DNA from: Macrosoma leucophasiata
Lineage: Eukaryota > Arthropoda > Insecta > Lepidoptera > Hedylidae
Assembly: GCA_036365455.1 (NCBI GenBank)
Contig: JAWQUS010000009.1
Span: 5,052,001-5,116,000 of the forward strand
Length of the DNA stretch: 64,000 nucleotides
Reading direction: 5' to 3'
Part shown: positions 1 to 9,600 of the stretch, one piece after another
Layout of the letters: each line of letters opens with the position of its first letter
How positions within the stretch are numbered: the stretch's first letter is position 1
Program-made: the position numbers and the translations under genes
The notes under the pieces: generated by a model
What the model saw: the letters and a program-made list of their open reading frames with translations, nothing else
What the model was told of the DNA's origin: nothing
Database searches by the model: none

Positions 1-765
1 AGCTATCGTGCCTATCTATATCGTATCTTAGTTTGACCGATATAGGAACTACCGCAACTGCAGTCGACCTTATAAACACCAGGTGTTTGAAATGGTATCA
101 TATCCTTAGCCGTTCTCACAAAACCGCCGACCTAAGACGGTGGCATGAAAACGGTCTTGATGGAAAAACGGTCCAGCACAGCACCAACCTTATCCGTTAT
201 TCCTCTTATGTATGGTAAGAACACGGGTTGTCTTGAGTCGTCTGGACGCTTTTCTCCCACTCTTCGCCGTGGTTGGTATTCTCCCACACGATATCCATTC
301 CGCCGCAGTACCTCCTGAACATGTGATAATTCCTCGTCCATGAACTCAGGGTCACACAAGTCCCGTGCTCTGTTGAACAGTGAAGTCACGACAGATTGCA
401 GATGTCGAGGATGGTGGTGAGACATAGCTTTCAGATACCTATCCGTGTGCGTCGGTTTTCTGTATACGGTGTGCGTTATGGATCCATTCTCTCTGACGAT
501 CACCTTCACGTCAAGAAAAGGCAAACATCTTCCTGATTCCAGCTCGAAAGTGAACCCTATGTTAGGATGCAGTGAGTTGAGATACTCCAGAAACTGTTTT
601 ACATCCTGCTCCCCACCCTTCAATATACAAAATACATCATCGACATAGCGCTTCCACAACTTCACCTTCCACAGCTGCATAGCCTCGATGTATTCCATCC
701 AGATGTTGGCTAACACTGGTGCCACAGGACTGCCTATGGCATGCCTATGATAGATCTCCCCTTCC
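1..765 (-). pseudogene. Penelope-like element fragment: reverse transcriptase plus GIY-YIG endonuclease remnant
   Basis: Seen: the minus strand is open from about 765 to 135 and encodes the second half of a Penelope-type reverse transcriptase. It has the I-G-S-P-V-A-P-V-L-A-N block, the catalytic Y-V-D-D box, the F-L-D-V block and the Y-R-K-P-T-H-T-D block. An in-frame TAG at 132-134 ends this ORF. The same frame then continues through a GVYKVDCSC...SSYIGQT segment (about 24-80), which is the GIY-YIG endonuclease signature of Penelope-like elements. Another in-frame stop follows near the left edge. The N-terminal half of the RT is missing beyond about 765, so the copy is 5'-truncated and dead. 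Known: these elements pair an RT related to telomerase with a GIY-YIG nuclease. A 114-bp piece of the same family recurs at 10800-10913. Confidence 0.85.
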
Positions 766-896
766 CCCCGGACCGCGGACGAGTGTAGACGTGTGCACTG
801 CGCGTGCTGCTTTAATTGAAAATAAATAATTAATATTTTAATATTTTAAATTTAAAATAAATTGATAAATTTTGAAAGTGTCTAAGTGTACTCTTT

Positions 897-965
897 TAGT
901 GAGATTCGAACTCGGTGTGTGTCGTGCGTCCGACTGCGTCTTCAACCGCTGAGCCAACGCTCTGG
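897..965 (-). repeat. tRNA-like sequence (SINE head or tRNA pseudogene)
   Basis: Read on the minus strand, this stretch has an A-box-like TGGCTCAGCGG and, about 34 nt later, a B-box-like GAGTTCGAATC. That spacing fits an internal RNA polymerase III promoter. No clean cloverleaf was found. It lies just upstream of the plus-strand LINE, so it could be a SINE remnant or part of that element's 5' region. Confidence 0.45.
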
Positions 966-1168
966 TGAACAGCGCTGGCGAAATTAACATCCAGTTGACG
1001 CGTGCTCCTACGAGTTGACGTCATCCGGGCTACGAGCAACTATCTACGGGCCCGTTCTACGACGCTCTGTGCCCTACGAGGTGGCTACGCGGCAACTATA
1101 AGGACAATCTTACGTACAACATTGCTGTTATTGAGTTTCTTTGATTGAGTTTCGGATTGATTGGCACG

Positions 1169-2020
1169 ATGCTTCGTTCACCTAATACAAAGTCTGGATC
1201 GGACTCGGAACTTAGCGCGAAGAGATCTGACTCGAATCCTATAAAACCGACCTTTGTGACAGCGCGTCAAAAGCGTCGCAATGAAACTGTAACCAGAGAA
1301 GATTTTGACGAGTTTAGAGATGAGATAAGGCAAATGTTTACTTCACTTCAGAAGCAAATGGAAGCAACCTTGAACGGCATCGAGAAAAATTGCGAATACA
1401 TCTCTATGCAGCATGACGAATTTCGGACGCAGATTAAAACCCTCGAAGACGAGTGTCAGAACAACCGCAAGCAAATCATAACACTTCAAGAGAAAATGGA
1501 CGAGTTACAGCGTGTTTCAAAATCAACTATGGTTGAACTGCGAAACATCCCACACAAAGACAAGGAAAATAAAAGCGATTACATACAATATTTATTAAAC
1601 ATAGCTACAGCATTAAATTTAAATATGTCACCTTCGGATATACTCGACATATACAGATTGCCAGGAAAAAAAGAGACAAATAAGAACTCCTGCAGGCCAA
1701 TAATAATACAATTATCTCACATTCACATAAAAAATATGCTCCTTAGCGCTGTGAAGAACCAAAATAAGTTAAATCAAAATAATAAACTCAATTCGAGCCA
1801 TGCGGGCCTGATTGGAAATTCAAGCCCGATCTATTTAACTGAACACCTGACAGTAAGCGCAAGAAAACTTTTCTATTTAGCACGTCAACTAAGGAAAGGG
1901 AGTAAAATTAAATATTGTTGGATAAGTGACGGAAAAGTTCTTATTAGAAAAGAAGACGGCAGTCCAGCTATCAACATAAAAAATGAAAATCAAATTGAAG
2001 CTTTCGCTACAGATAATTGA
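1169..2020 (+). CDS. LINE ORF1 protein: coiled coil plus FP25K-like C-terminal domain
   Basis: The 283-residue ORF starts at the first ATG, 1169. The open frame reaches upstream only through non-ATG codons. Residues about 50-130 are rich in charged and heptad-spaced hydrophobic residues and look like a coiled coil (DEFRDEIRQMF...KTLEDECQNN). The C-terminal third has the S-P-I-Y-L-T-E-H-L-T and K-Y-C-W-I-S-D-G-K-V-L-I-R-K-E-D-G blocks. These resemble the domain shared with baculovirus FP25K and found in ORF1 of many insect LINEs. The presumed role is RNA binding and RNP assembly for retrotransposition. It is intact, with no stop or frameshift, and ends 359 nt before the open ORF2 frame. Domain naming is by recognition, not by search. 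Confidence 0.8.
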   Translation: MLRSPNTKSGSDSELSAKRSDSNPIKPTFVTARQKRRNETVTREDFDEFRDEIRQMFTSLQKQMEATLNGIEKNCEYISMQHDEFRTQIKTLEDECQNNRKQIITLQEKMDELQRVSKSTMVELRNIPHKDKENKSDYIQYLLNIATALNLNMSPSDILDIYRLPGKKETNKNSCRPIIIQLSHIHIKNMLLSAVKNQNKLNQNNKLNSSHAGLIGNSSPIYLTEHLTVSARKLFYLARQLRKGSKIKYCWISDGKVLIRKEDGSPAINIKNENQIEAFATDN

Positions 2021-2379
2021 CTAGTCTACATCTTTATTATATTAACTCGTTTATATATTCTAAGGTTAATTTACATAATAAGTTCATCTTTTTACAAATA
2101 TGTCTTCATTATATGTTTTATGAGGCAAGCTATCAACATAATTCATCTCATACACTTACACATCTCGCATTACCTCGTATCTTGCGTACCACTCACACCA
2201 TACTCTTTTACTCACCCTACACACAAATGCATACTACTAGCCTTCATACATTCCTGTCTCTTTGGTCTGTATATCCCCCACAACATATTGTTTTTTCGAT
2301 TTGAATTTGTTATGGTGCACTTAATTAAATATTTCAATGACACCCCTTTAACAGATAATGCTATAAGAATAATTTTTAA

Positions 2380-5352
2380 CTTTATACAAATGCTCCTAAT
2401 AATACAACCCAAATATACTCTGTTAAGGAGGGCAAGATAACTGATATTTTTAATAACATTGATGAGCTTTCGATCTCTAATTCGGTAATTTCTACTCCTG
2501 AAGAATGTTGCTCATATCTCAACGATCCGGTTCATCATTTAAAGATAATCTGCCAAAATATCAGATCTATAAATGCAAACTTTGATTCTTTTCTTGCTCT
2601 TTTACATAGAACCAATTTAGACTACGAAATTGTAATACTCACAGAATGTTGGCTTAAATGTAATTCGAATATCCCTATTATCGATAACTATTGTTATTAT
2701 TACACAAGAAAACTAATAAATCAGAATGATGGCGTCGTCGTTTATGTAAAAAACGTAGAAATCTATTCGGTTGAAGAACCCGAATTTATGGATGCGAGTT
2801 GCCTTGTTGTCAAAATTGGTAATGATAAGGCATTCATTTGTGTTTACCGCTCACCATCTTTTGGAGATATCAGAAACTTCCTACAATCATTAAATTTACT
2901 TTTGGCGAAACTATCCTCCTATAAAAACATAGCTATCATCGGAGATATCAACTTGGATATTACAAATTCATCAAGCTCTAACCAGATTTCTGATTACCTT
3001 GACCTCTTAGCTTACCATGGTATGCTATCTGCGCATCATTATCCGACCCGAAACAGTTCTTGTTTAGACCATGTGATGCTCAAATCGAACTTGACAGCAC
3101 TCACAATAGTTTTAAGCTCCTCCGTTACTGATCATAGAGCTATACTTCTTTGTCTCAAACAAAATAATCTACCAAAAACTAAGAACAATTTCAATACTAA
3201 AATCAACTACAACTTACTCGACATCCAAATGAACAAAACTGATTTTTCTCAAATTTATCAATACTACGAGGCAAATGACGCAGTTACATACCTAGTTGAT
3301 ACACTAAACACCCTTATAAGTCCTTGTACAACAATAATTAAGCTTCCAAGTCATCATCGGTTACTTAAACCATGGATGACAAGAGGACTTCTACGCTGTT
3401 TACGTAACAGAGATAAAATGCACAATAAGCTTAGATTGCAACCCGATAATCATGTTTTAGAGATAACTTATAAAAGATATCGTAACTTTTGCACTAAAAT
3501 AATTAAAAAACTGAAAAGAGACTATGAACGAGCAGAGGTAAGAGCAGCCGCAAACGATAACAAAAAACTTTGGCGAGTAATTAAAAAAATAACGCATTCA
3601 AGTAGTATTAACATGCCCAGTGAAGAGCTTCTAACAATTGAAGATTCACCTCAACAATCTGTAAATACTGTAAACGATTTTTTCACAAATATTGGATCAA
3701 ATCTTATAAAAAACATTGCCACAAGTGCTGATCAACAAAACTTAGCTTCAAAACCAAATTCCTTCCATTCCCCTGTTCAATCGTTTGTTACCTTGGATGC
3801 TGATGAAGAGGAAATTGAAACTTTGATTATGTCACTAAAAAATGAATCGGCAACAGGTTGGGACAATATTTCTAACAGATTTCTGAAACGTTATCAAAAA
3901 TTGCTCGTCCCACTACTTACTTATGTCTTTAATCTCTGTCTAAATACAGGCAAATTCCCAACTTACTTAAAAAGGGCTATTATCCATCCTATATACAAGG
4001 TAGGTAATAAAAAGTGTATGAACAATTACCGCCCGATAGCAGTTTTACCAGCAATCTCTAAAATTCTAGAACGAATTATTAATAAAAGACTTTTGAACTA
4101 TTTAGAAGATAAATCACTCTTATCGAAGAACCAATATGGATTTAGGCGAAATAAATCAACGAATGATGCTGTTATAAATTTAACAAACCATATCGTTAAA
4201 CACCTCGACAAAAAACGTCGGGTGCTCTCTATTTTTCTAGATTTGAAAAAAGCATTCGACACTGTACCTATTCCCACCCTTGTAACAAAACTTGAAGAGC
4301 TCGGTGTCCGCGGTCAACCATTGGATATTTTTATCGATTACCTCTCTAACAGGACACAATGTGTAAAATTAAAAAACTACATCAGCAGTGAACTGCCCGT
4401 ATCGGTAGGAATCCCTCAGGGAAGCGTGATTGGTCCAACGCTCTTTCTGGTCTATGTTAATCAATTGTGTGACCTTGAACTGGAACATGGGCAAATAATT
4501 TCATATGCAGATGACACTGTCCTAACCTTTTTTGGTGATACTTGGCATGATACATTTGCCACCGCTCAGCGGGGTCTGAATAGAGTTACAAAGTGGCTAA
4601 ATAATCACCTACTTACACTAAACACGGACAAAACAAAAATACTTACTTTTACAATACGCCAATCTACACAACCTCCCGAATATCATAGTATAATAGCCCA
4701 TACTTGCCTACGTGATAATGTCACATTATGTGCTTGTCCTTGTCTTGAACGTGTTCAGAGCATAATATATCTCGGAGTCACTCTAGATGACAATCTTAGT
4801 TTCACACCACACATTAACTTACTTACCTCTAGGACTAGAAAACTAATTTACGTCTTCAAATCTCTTCGTGACGTGGCTGACTCTAGGATAATAAAGACCG
4901 TTTATTTTGCACTTTGTCAGTCACTTTTGACGTACTGTGTACCTGTATGGGGCGGCGCTCCAAAAACTGTACTCTTAAAACTAGAGAGGGCACAAAGAGC
5001 AGTATTGAAAGTCGCTACTAGACGTCCTATCCGCACTCCGACTGAAGAATTATATAAGAGCTGTGAAGTACTTTCGGTCAGGCAACTATTCATTTTAAAT
5101 ACTATCCTTTTACAACATCACTATACCCCATACGTAGAACTCAATAAACGCCGCAAAGACAAAGCTTGTTATCCATGCAAAGTTAATAATTCATTTGCCA
5201 AAAGATTTATCTGCTATCAAGGGCCACACTTATATAATAAAATAAACAAACACCTTAATATTTACTCCTTAACTCCCAATCCTCTCAAAAAAACCGTCAC
5301 AAACTGGCTCCTAAAATTGAATTACCTAAATACAGAACAACTAATATCTTAA
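2380..5352 (+). CDS. LINE ORF2: APE endonuclease and reverse transcriptase
   Basis: The frame is open from 2380 to the TAA at 5350-5352, about 990 codons, but the first ATG is at 2788, inside the endonuclease. Upstream of that ATG the same frame encodes KIICQNIRSINAN and ILTECWL, the first endonuclease motifs, so coding clearly began earlier. The original start was lost or frameshifted; stops lie at 2356 and 2377. Later endonuclease motifs are IIGDINLDI and SSVTDHRAI. RT motifs follow in order: NNYRPIAVLP, LDLKKAFDTV, GIPQGSVIGPTLF and the catalytic SYADDT. The C-terminal thumb/tail (LTYCVPVWGGAP...LERAQRAVLK) is typical of Jockey-type elements. No RNase H is seen. Function: target-primed reverse transcription. 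Confidence 0.88.
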   Translation, partial: LYTNAPNNTTQIYSVKEGKITDIFNNIDELSISNSVISTPEECCSYLNDPVHHLKIICQNIRSINANFDSFLALLHRTNLDYEIVILTECWLKCNSNIPIIDNYCYYYTRKLINQNDGVVVYVKNVEIYSVEEPEFMDASCLVVKIGNDKAFICVYRSPSFGDIRNFLQSLNLLLAKLSSYKNIAIIGDINLDITNSSSSNQISDYLDLLAYHGMLSAHHYPTRNSSCLDHVMLKSNLTALTIVLSSSVTDHRAILLCLKQNNLPKTKNNFNTKINYNLLDIQMNKTDFSQIYQYYEANDAVTYLVDTLNTLISPCTTIIKLPSHHRLLKPWMTRGLLRCLRNRDKMHNKLRLQPDNHVLEITYKRYRNFCTKIIKKLKRDYERAEVRAAANDNKKLWRVIKKITHSSSINMPSEELLTIEDSPQQSVNTVNDFFTNIGSNLIKNIATSADQQNLASKPNSFHSPVQSFVTLDADEEEIETLIMSLKNESATGWDNISNRFLKRYQKLLVPLLTYVFNLCLNTGKFPTYLKRAIIHPIYKVGNKKCMNNYRPIAVLPAISKILERIINKRLLNYLEDKSLLSKNQYGFRRNKSTNDAVINLTNHIVKHLDKKRRVLSIFLDLKKAFDTVPIPTLVTKLEELGVRGQPLDIFIDYLSNRTQCVKLKNYISSELPVSVGIPQGSVIGPTLFLVYVNQLCDLELEHGQIISYADDTVLTFFGDTWHDTFATAQRGLNRVTKWLNNHLLTLNTDKTKILTFTIRQSTQPPEYHSIIAHTCLRDNVTLCACPCLERVQSIIYLGVTLDDNLSFTPHINLLTSRTRKLIYVFKSLRDVADSRIIKTVYFALCQSLLTYCVPVWGGAPKTVLLKLERAQRAVLKVATRRPIRTPTEELYKSCEVLSVRQLFILNTILLQHHYTPYVELNKRRKDKACYPCKVNNSFAKRFICYQGPHLYNKINKHLNIYSLTPNPLKKTVTNWLLKLNYLNTEQLIS

Positions 5353-5425
5353 CTATCCACTTCACCATAAACGCACATACAGTCGCAAAAAGGCAAAAAG
5401 TTAACAGTCAAACCACACAAACAGT

Positions 5426-5513
5426 TACACACACACACACACACACGCACATACACACACACATACACCAACACACACACACACATACACATACACACAC
5501 GCACACGCACGCA
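5426..5513 (+). repeat. (CA)n microsatellite in the LINE 3' region
   Basis: An impure run of CA dinucleotides broken by GC and TA steps lies about 75 bp past the ORF2 stop, within the element's 3' untranslated part. Confidence 0.9.
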
Positions 5514-5920
5514 TTGTTTCACTCAAATTTAGCTAAGCCCTATTTATTTTTAGTTATTCATTTTTCTTTGTATAATTAGGTACCTACTCTTTTTTTGTTT
5601 TCAAAAGGTACTCAAGAAAGTACTTAATTTTGATTAATTTGTTCTGGATTTTTATTTTTATACATATTTTTCTTTGTTTACAAACCATAGATCGCCGCAG
5701 TCTACGCTCGCCATTGTATGTCTGTATAATTGCAACAATATGTGTCTTGTATCAAGGGTTGGGACTAGCGCTTTTAATACAAGTTATTCCATAACTTAGC
5801 AAAAGTTCTAGTTGCGACACACATGAAATTGACGAAATATGCATTAACGCTATCTTATGTACAACTGTGTTTACTGTATAATTGTAAACTGTAATAAGCA
5901 AATAAATACATTATTATTAT

Positions 5921-6690
5921 GTCTCTCGTCAGCACGGGGTCCAATTTGAACCCCGGACCTTTGTCAGGCTTGCGCGGGGACATGGGGGGTCCAACACGTA
6001 GAGGCCCTTTCGAGAATTTTGATCTACTTTGTAATGGGTTATATTCGGCGGGACCTCTCTCTGACTGCATCAATAGTTAATACAGACACAGACAGACCCC
6101 GCAGAATATAATGGGACTATTGTAATGAAAAGTGATTTGCCAAACTTTGGGCTATGTGGGTGAACTGGGGGGACTAGCTGGCTGGGCCTATGGAGTGAGA
6201 TCCGGCACCTGCCTATATTCAACATCTCACATTATCGAATCCTACTTTAGGCAGGTGGTGACTCGCCTCTCCTTGGTGGGCCCCCCAAACAGCCAACCCG
6301 ATGGTCGACAGGGGGCAACACTGTTGAGAGAGGCTGGGGGTGTCGAGAGGTGTGGCCCCGGTTTCACCATCACGAGCGAGTAATCTCGAGCTCGGAGCGG
6401 GCTTCCCCGCTATTATGCCTTTAGACACTTCCACCCCCGAGTGTATGGCTCTTTCAGAAATTTAGACAACAGCCTATTATCTAAATTTCTGCAAATGCCA
6501 TACCTCTAGCGCCCCACTCTGACCGGCCAATGAAGGCAAGCCAGAGGTGAGAGACCTGATGCTCTGTCCGGCCGTACCTCTGTGTGGCGGACGAGGCGGA
6601 GCCCAGTTCTCTCGGAGGAACTCGAGATGATGGTAGGGGGTGGTGTCGCTACTCACCAACAGCTCGCCACAAGCTGCTCTGCCCCCATTA
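5921..6690 (-). mobile_element. Unclassified retroelement fragment with 3' end at 5921
   Basis: The block starting GTCTCGTCAGCAC at 5921 and running to the GCCAAAC near 6147 recurs at 44944-45287 with high identity. The second copy is preceded by a long T run, so the element most likely ends in poly-A on the minus strand. The rest (6148-6690) is GC-richer and has no convincing ORF. It holds a perfect 12-bp hairpin near 6459-6491 (arms CAGAAATTTAGA and its complement) and ends in an ATT-repeat tract at about 6687-6708. The Dong-like element lies inside such ATT/TAA tracts. The class is unknown. Confidence 0.55.
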
Positions 6691-9600
6691 TTATTATTAT
6701 TATTATTCCACTTATTTATTTATACAACTTATTAAATAATTTTTTACATATATATGTATAAAAAAAAAACAACAAATATATATATAAAAAATTAAAAAAT
6801 AGTGTGCCGCCGGCAGCGAGAGCAGGGTCCAAGCTGCCGGTGGTTAGGGACACAGAGACAGGAACCTCCTCACTATGCGTGCCGTGCCGAGGAGTACTGC
6901 TTTCTGTATCAGACCCTTGATCCATCCACCTAGCGAGAGCCTCTTGAGATGTTGGTCGAGGCTCTTCGCTATCAGCCCGTTCACCGATACGACTATCGGC
7001 ACAATGATGGCCGAATCCACATCCCACATGGCGACAACCTCGTGAGCCAGATCAAGATATTTTATTTCCTTGTCTTTTTCGGCTTTCACGAGATTCTCAT
7101 CATGCGGGACGGTGATGTCGATCATCATTACGCGGCGCTCCGAGCGATCTATCACCACTATATCAGGCTTATTGGCAACAATAGTCCTGTCAGTGATGAT
7201 AGATCGGTCCCAATACATCGTAACATGGTCATTTTCCAGAACTGGGTCGGGCACATACCTGTAGTACGGCACCTCCGCGGCTACAAGACCGTATTTCAAG
7301 GCAAGTTGCTGATGGATTATCCTGGCTACTTGGTTGTGTCTGTGCAAGTATTCGCCGTTGGCAAGACTCGAACAGCCGGAAACAATATGCCTGATTGATT
7401 CACCCGGTCGATGGCATGCCCGACATATGTCGACCGTTCCATCCTTCAGGATAAACTTCCGGTAGTTGTTGGTCATTACCACTTCGTCCATAATTGCACA
7501 AACAAAACCTTCGGTTTCCCCAAAGAGGTCACCGAATCGCAGCCAGGCCACAGACGCTAAGAAATCTACATCGGGCCCATGGAGGGCCCGGTAAAAACGC
7601 CCGTGTAGCTCCTTGCCTTGCCATACAATCCTGCGGTCGCTAGTCGTGAGCACCTCAGGTTTGCGCCAGTTCTTTTTAGCCAAAGAGAGTGGGGTGAGTC
7701 CGCTGTCGACCGCCACCACATCCCGATGCATCTCTCCGCCGGCGGTCAGAAAGTATTCTCGGAGATTACACACCTCACGGTTGTGTAGGGTCTTAGCGCT
7801 TAGAACGCCACGACCCCCACATCTCCGTGGGATGTATAATCTCATCACCGAAGACCGTGGGTGATGCATGCGGTGCGCTGTCAGTAAAGAGCGAACTCGC
7901 CTGTCAAGGGCATCCAGTTCGGTCTGAGTCCACTTGAGTATGCCGAAGGAGTACAGCAAGACCGGCATGACCCAACCGTTGAAGGCGCGCACCCTATTAC
8001 CGCCCGACAAAAGACTTTTCAGTACTTTTGTCAGGCGACCAAAGAAACGTTCCCTCAACGATTGTCTCATCTCGACCTCGCGTATACCTAAGGCCTCCGC
8101 CATACCCAAGTACTTATAGCTCTCGGTGGCAGAGAGGTTTCGGAACGGGATGGAACCCGGGGGATTCATTCCCTCGGATTCCATTATCTGCCCCTGTCGT
8201 ACATGCATAACAGCGCATTTTTCGATTCCGAATTCCATCCTAATAGAGTTACTGAAGTTTTCAGTTACCTTCAGTAGCTCAGATAGGTTGGCATTACTGG
8301 AACCGAACAATTTCAGGTCATCCATGTATAGCAGGTGAGATATCGTCCGACCACCTCTTCGCAACCGATAGCCAAGCCCCGAAGCCTCTAGCAGCGTGCT
8401 GAGAGGATTCAGGGCCAGGCAAAACCATAAGGGGCTCAGACTATCGCCCTGGAAAATGCCCCTGGCAATCCTCACAGGTTCGCCAACCGCCAGGGGCTGC
8501 CGAGACCCTGGATAGCGAAGAACCGTACTCCACTGCAGCATACATGATCCCAGAAAGGCCCGAAGAGTTGAATGAATTTTATACAACTCCAGGACCCGCA
8601 TGAGCCATGTATGCGGCACGGAATCGTAGGCCTTCTTATAATCTATCCAGCATGTCGACAGACTCTTTCGGTTGCGACGAACCTGCTGGCTAATTGCCAT
8701 GTCTATGAGGAGTAGCTCCTTAGTACCGCGGGACCCACTCCTACATCCATTCTGAGAGAGAGACAAGATGGAGGAGTCTTCAATGTGTTTAGTTATTTTA
8801 ACTCTCAGAATGGATGTAAGAACCTTATAAACCGTCGGTAGACAAGTTATTGGTCTATAATTTTTGGGTTCCGCGGTACTACCTGATTTATGGAGCAGGT
8901 GGGTCACACCAGTCGTTAGAAACTGTGGGAGAGAGCCTGATTCCAGAGATGACTGAAACTGGACTGCTAAACGAGCGTGCGAACTACGCAGCCACTTTAA
9001 CCAAAAATTGTGCAGTCCGTCCGGTCCCGGCGATTTCCAGTTCGGCATCGGACGGACTGCATTGGCTACGTCTTCTTCTGTGATATTTATGGAATTCATT
9101 TCCTGAATTGGTTCGCACGCTCTTTCAACATTCCGCATCCAGCCACCCTCAGAGTGACCGACCGGTTCCGACCAGATGCTTCGCCAAAATGAAAGCATAG
9201 CGTCATCATCCGGCCGACCCCGGTCAGCCACTCCTTGGTTAGGCCGCTCCCACAGTCTATAGACCCGCCTTTGATCACCCTGGAACATGCTATTCTGTTC
9301 ATACCGGTCCACGCGTTCTTTATAACGCCTAATCCGGTTTGCCCATGCATAAACTTTCTGCTTCAGGAAGTCAATGCGCTCTGTGAGGCGAGCTGGATAG
9401 TCCTGGGGGCTGACTCCAGTCCCTGAAAACGCCCGCCTCACAAAACGCACTACCCTTGGGCGTGTATTGCCCATCCTGAAGCAGATCAGCTTGCCAATGA
9501 GTGCTCTGGCCTCAGCGATACGCCGCCCGATCCGGCACTGCCAGACTGGTGTTGTAGGTTTCGGCCGCGTAGCTGTATCAGGACTTGGTAACTTGACACG

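Larger units (their letters stand above)
970..5920 (+). mobile_element. Two-ORF non-LTR retrotransposon (Jockey/CR1 group, Daphne-like)
   Basis: The element has a 5' leader, an ORF1 (1169-2020), a roughly 360-bp spacer, an endonuclease/RT ORF2 (2380-5352) and a 3' region. The 3' region contains a (CA)n tract (about 5426-5513), an AATAAA at 5901-5906 and a short ATTATTATTAT end at 5910-5920. APE endonuclease plus RT with no RNase H, and an FP25K-like ORF1, fit Jockey/CR1-group LINEs; the exact clade is inference. The left end is not defined: no target-site duplication was recognised, and 970 is only where the preceding tRNA-like sequence stops. ORF2 lacks an ATG before its endonuclease domain, so this copy may be recently dead rather than active. 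Confidence 0.8.
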
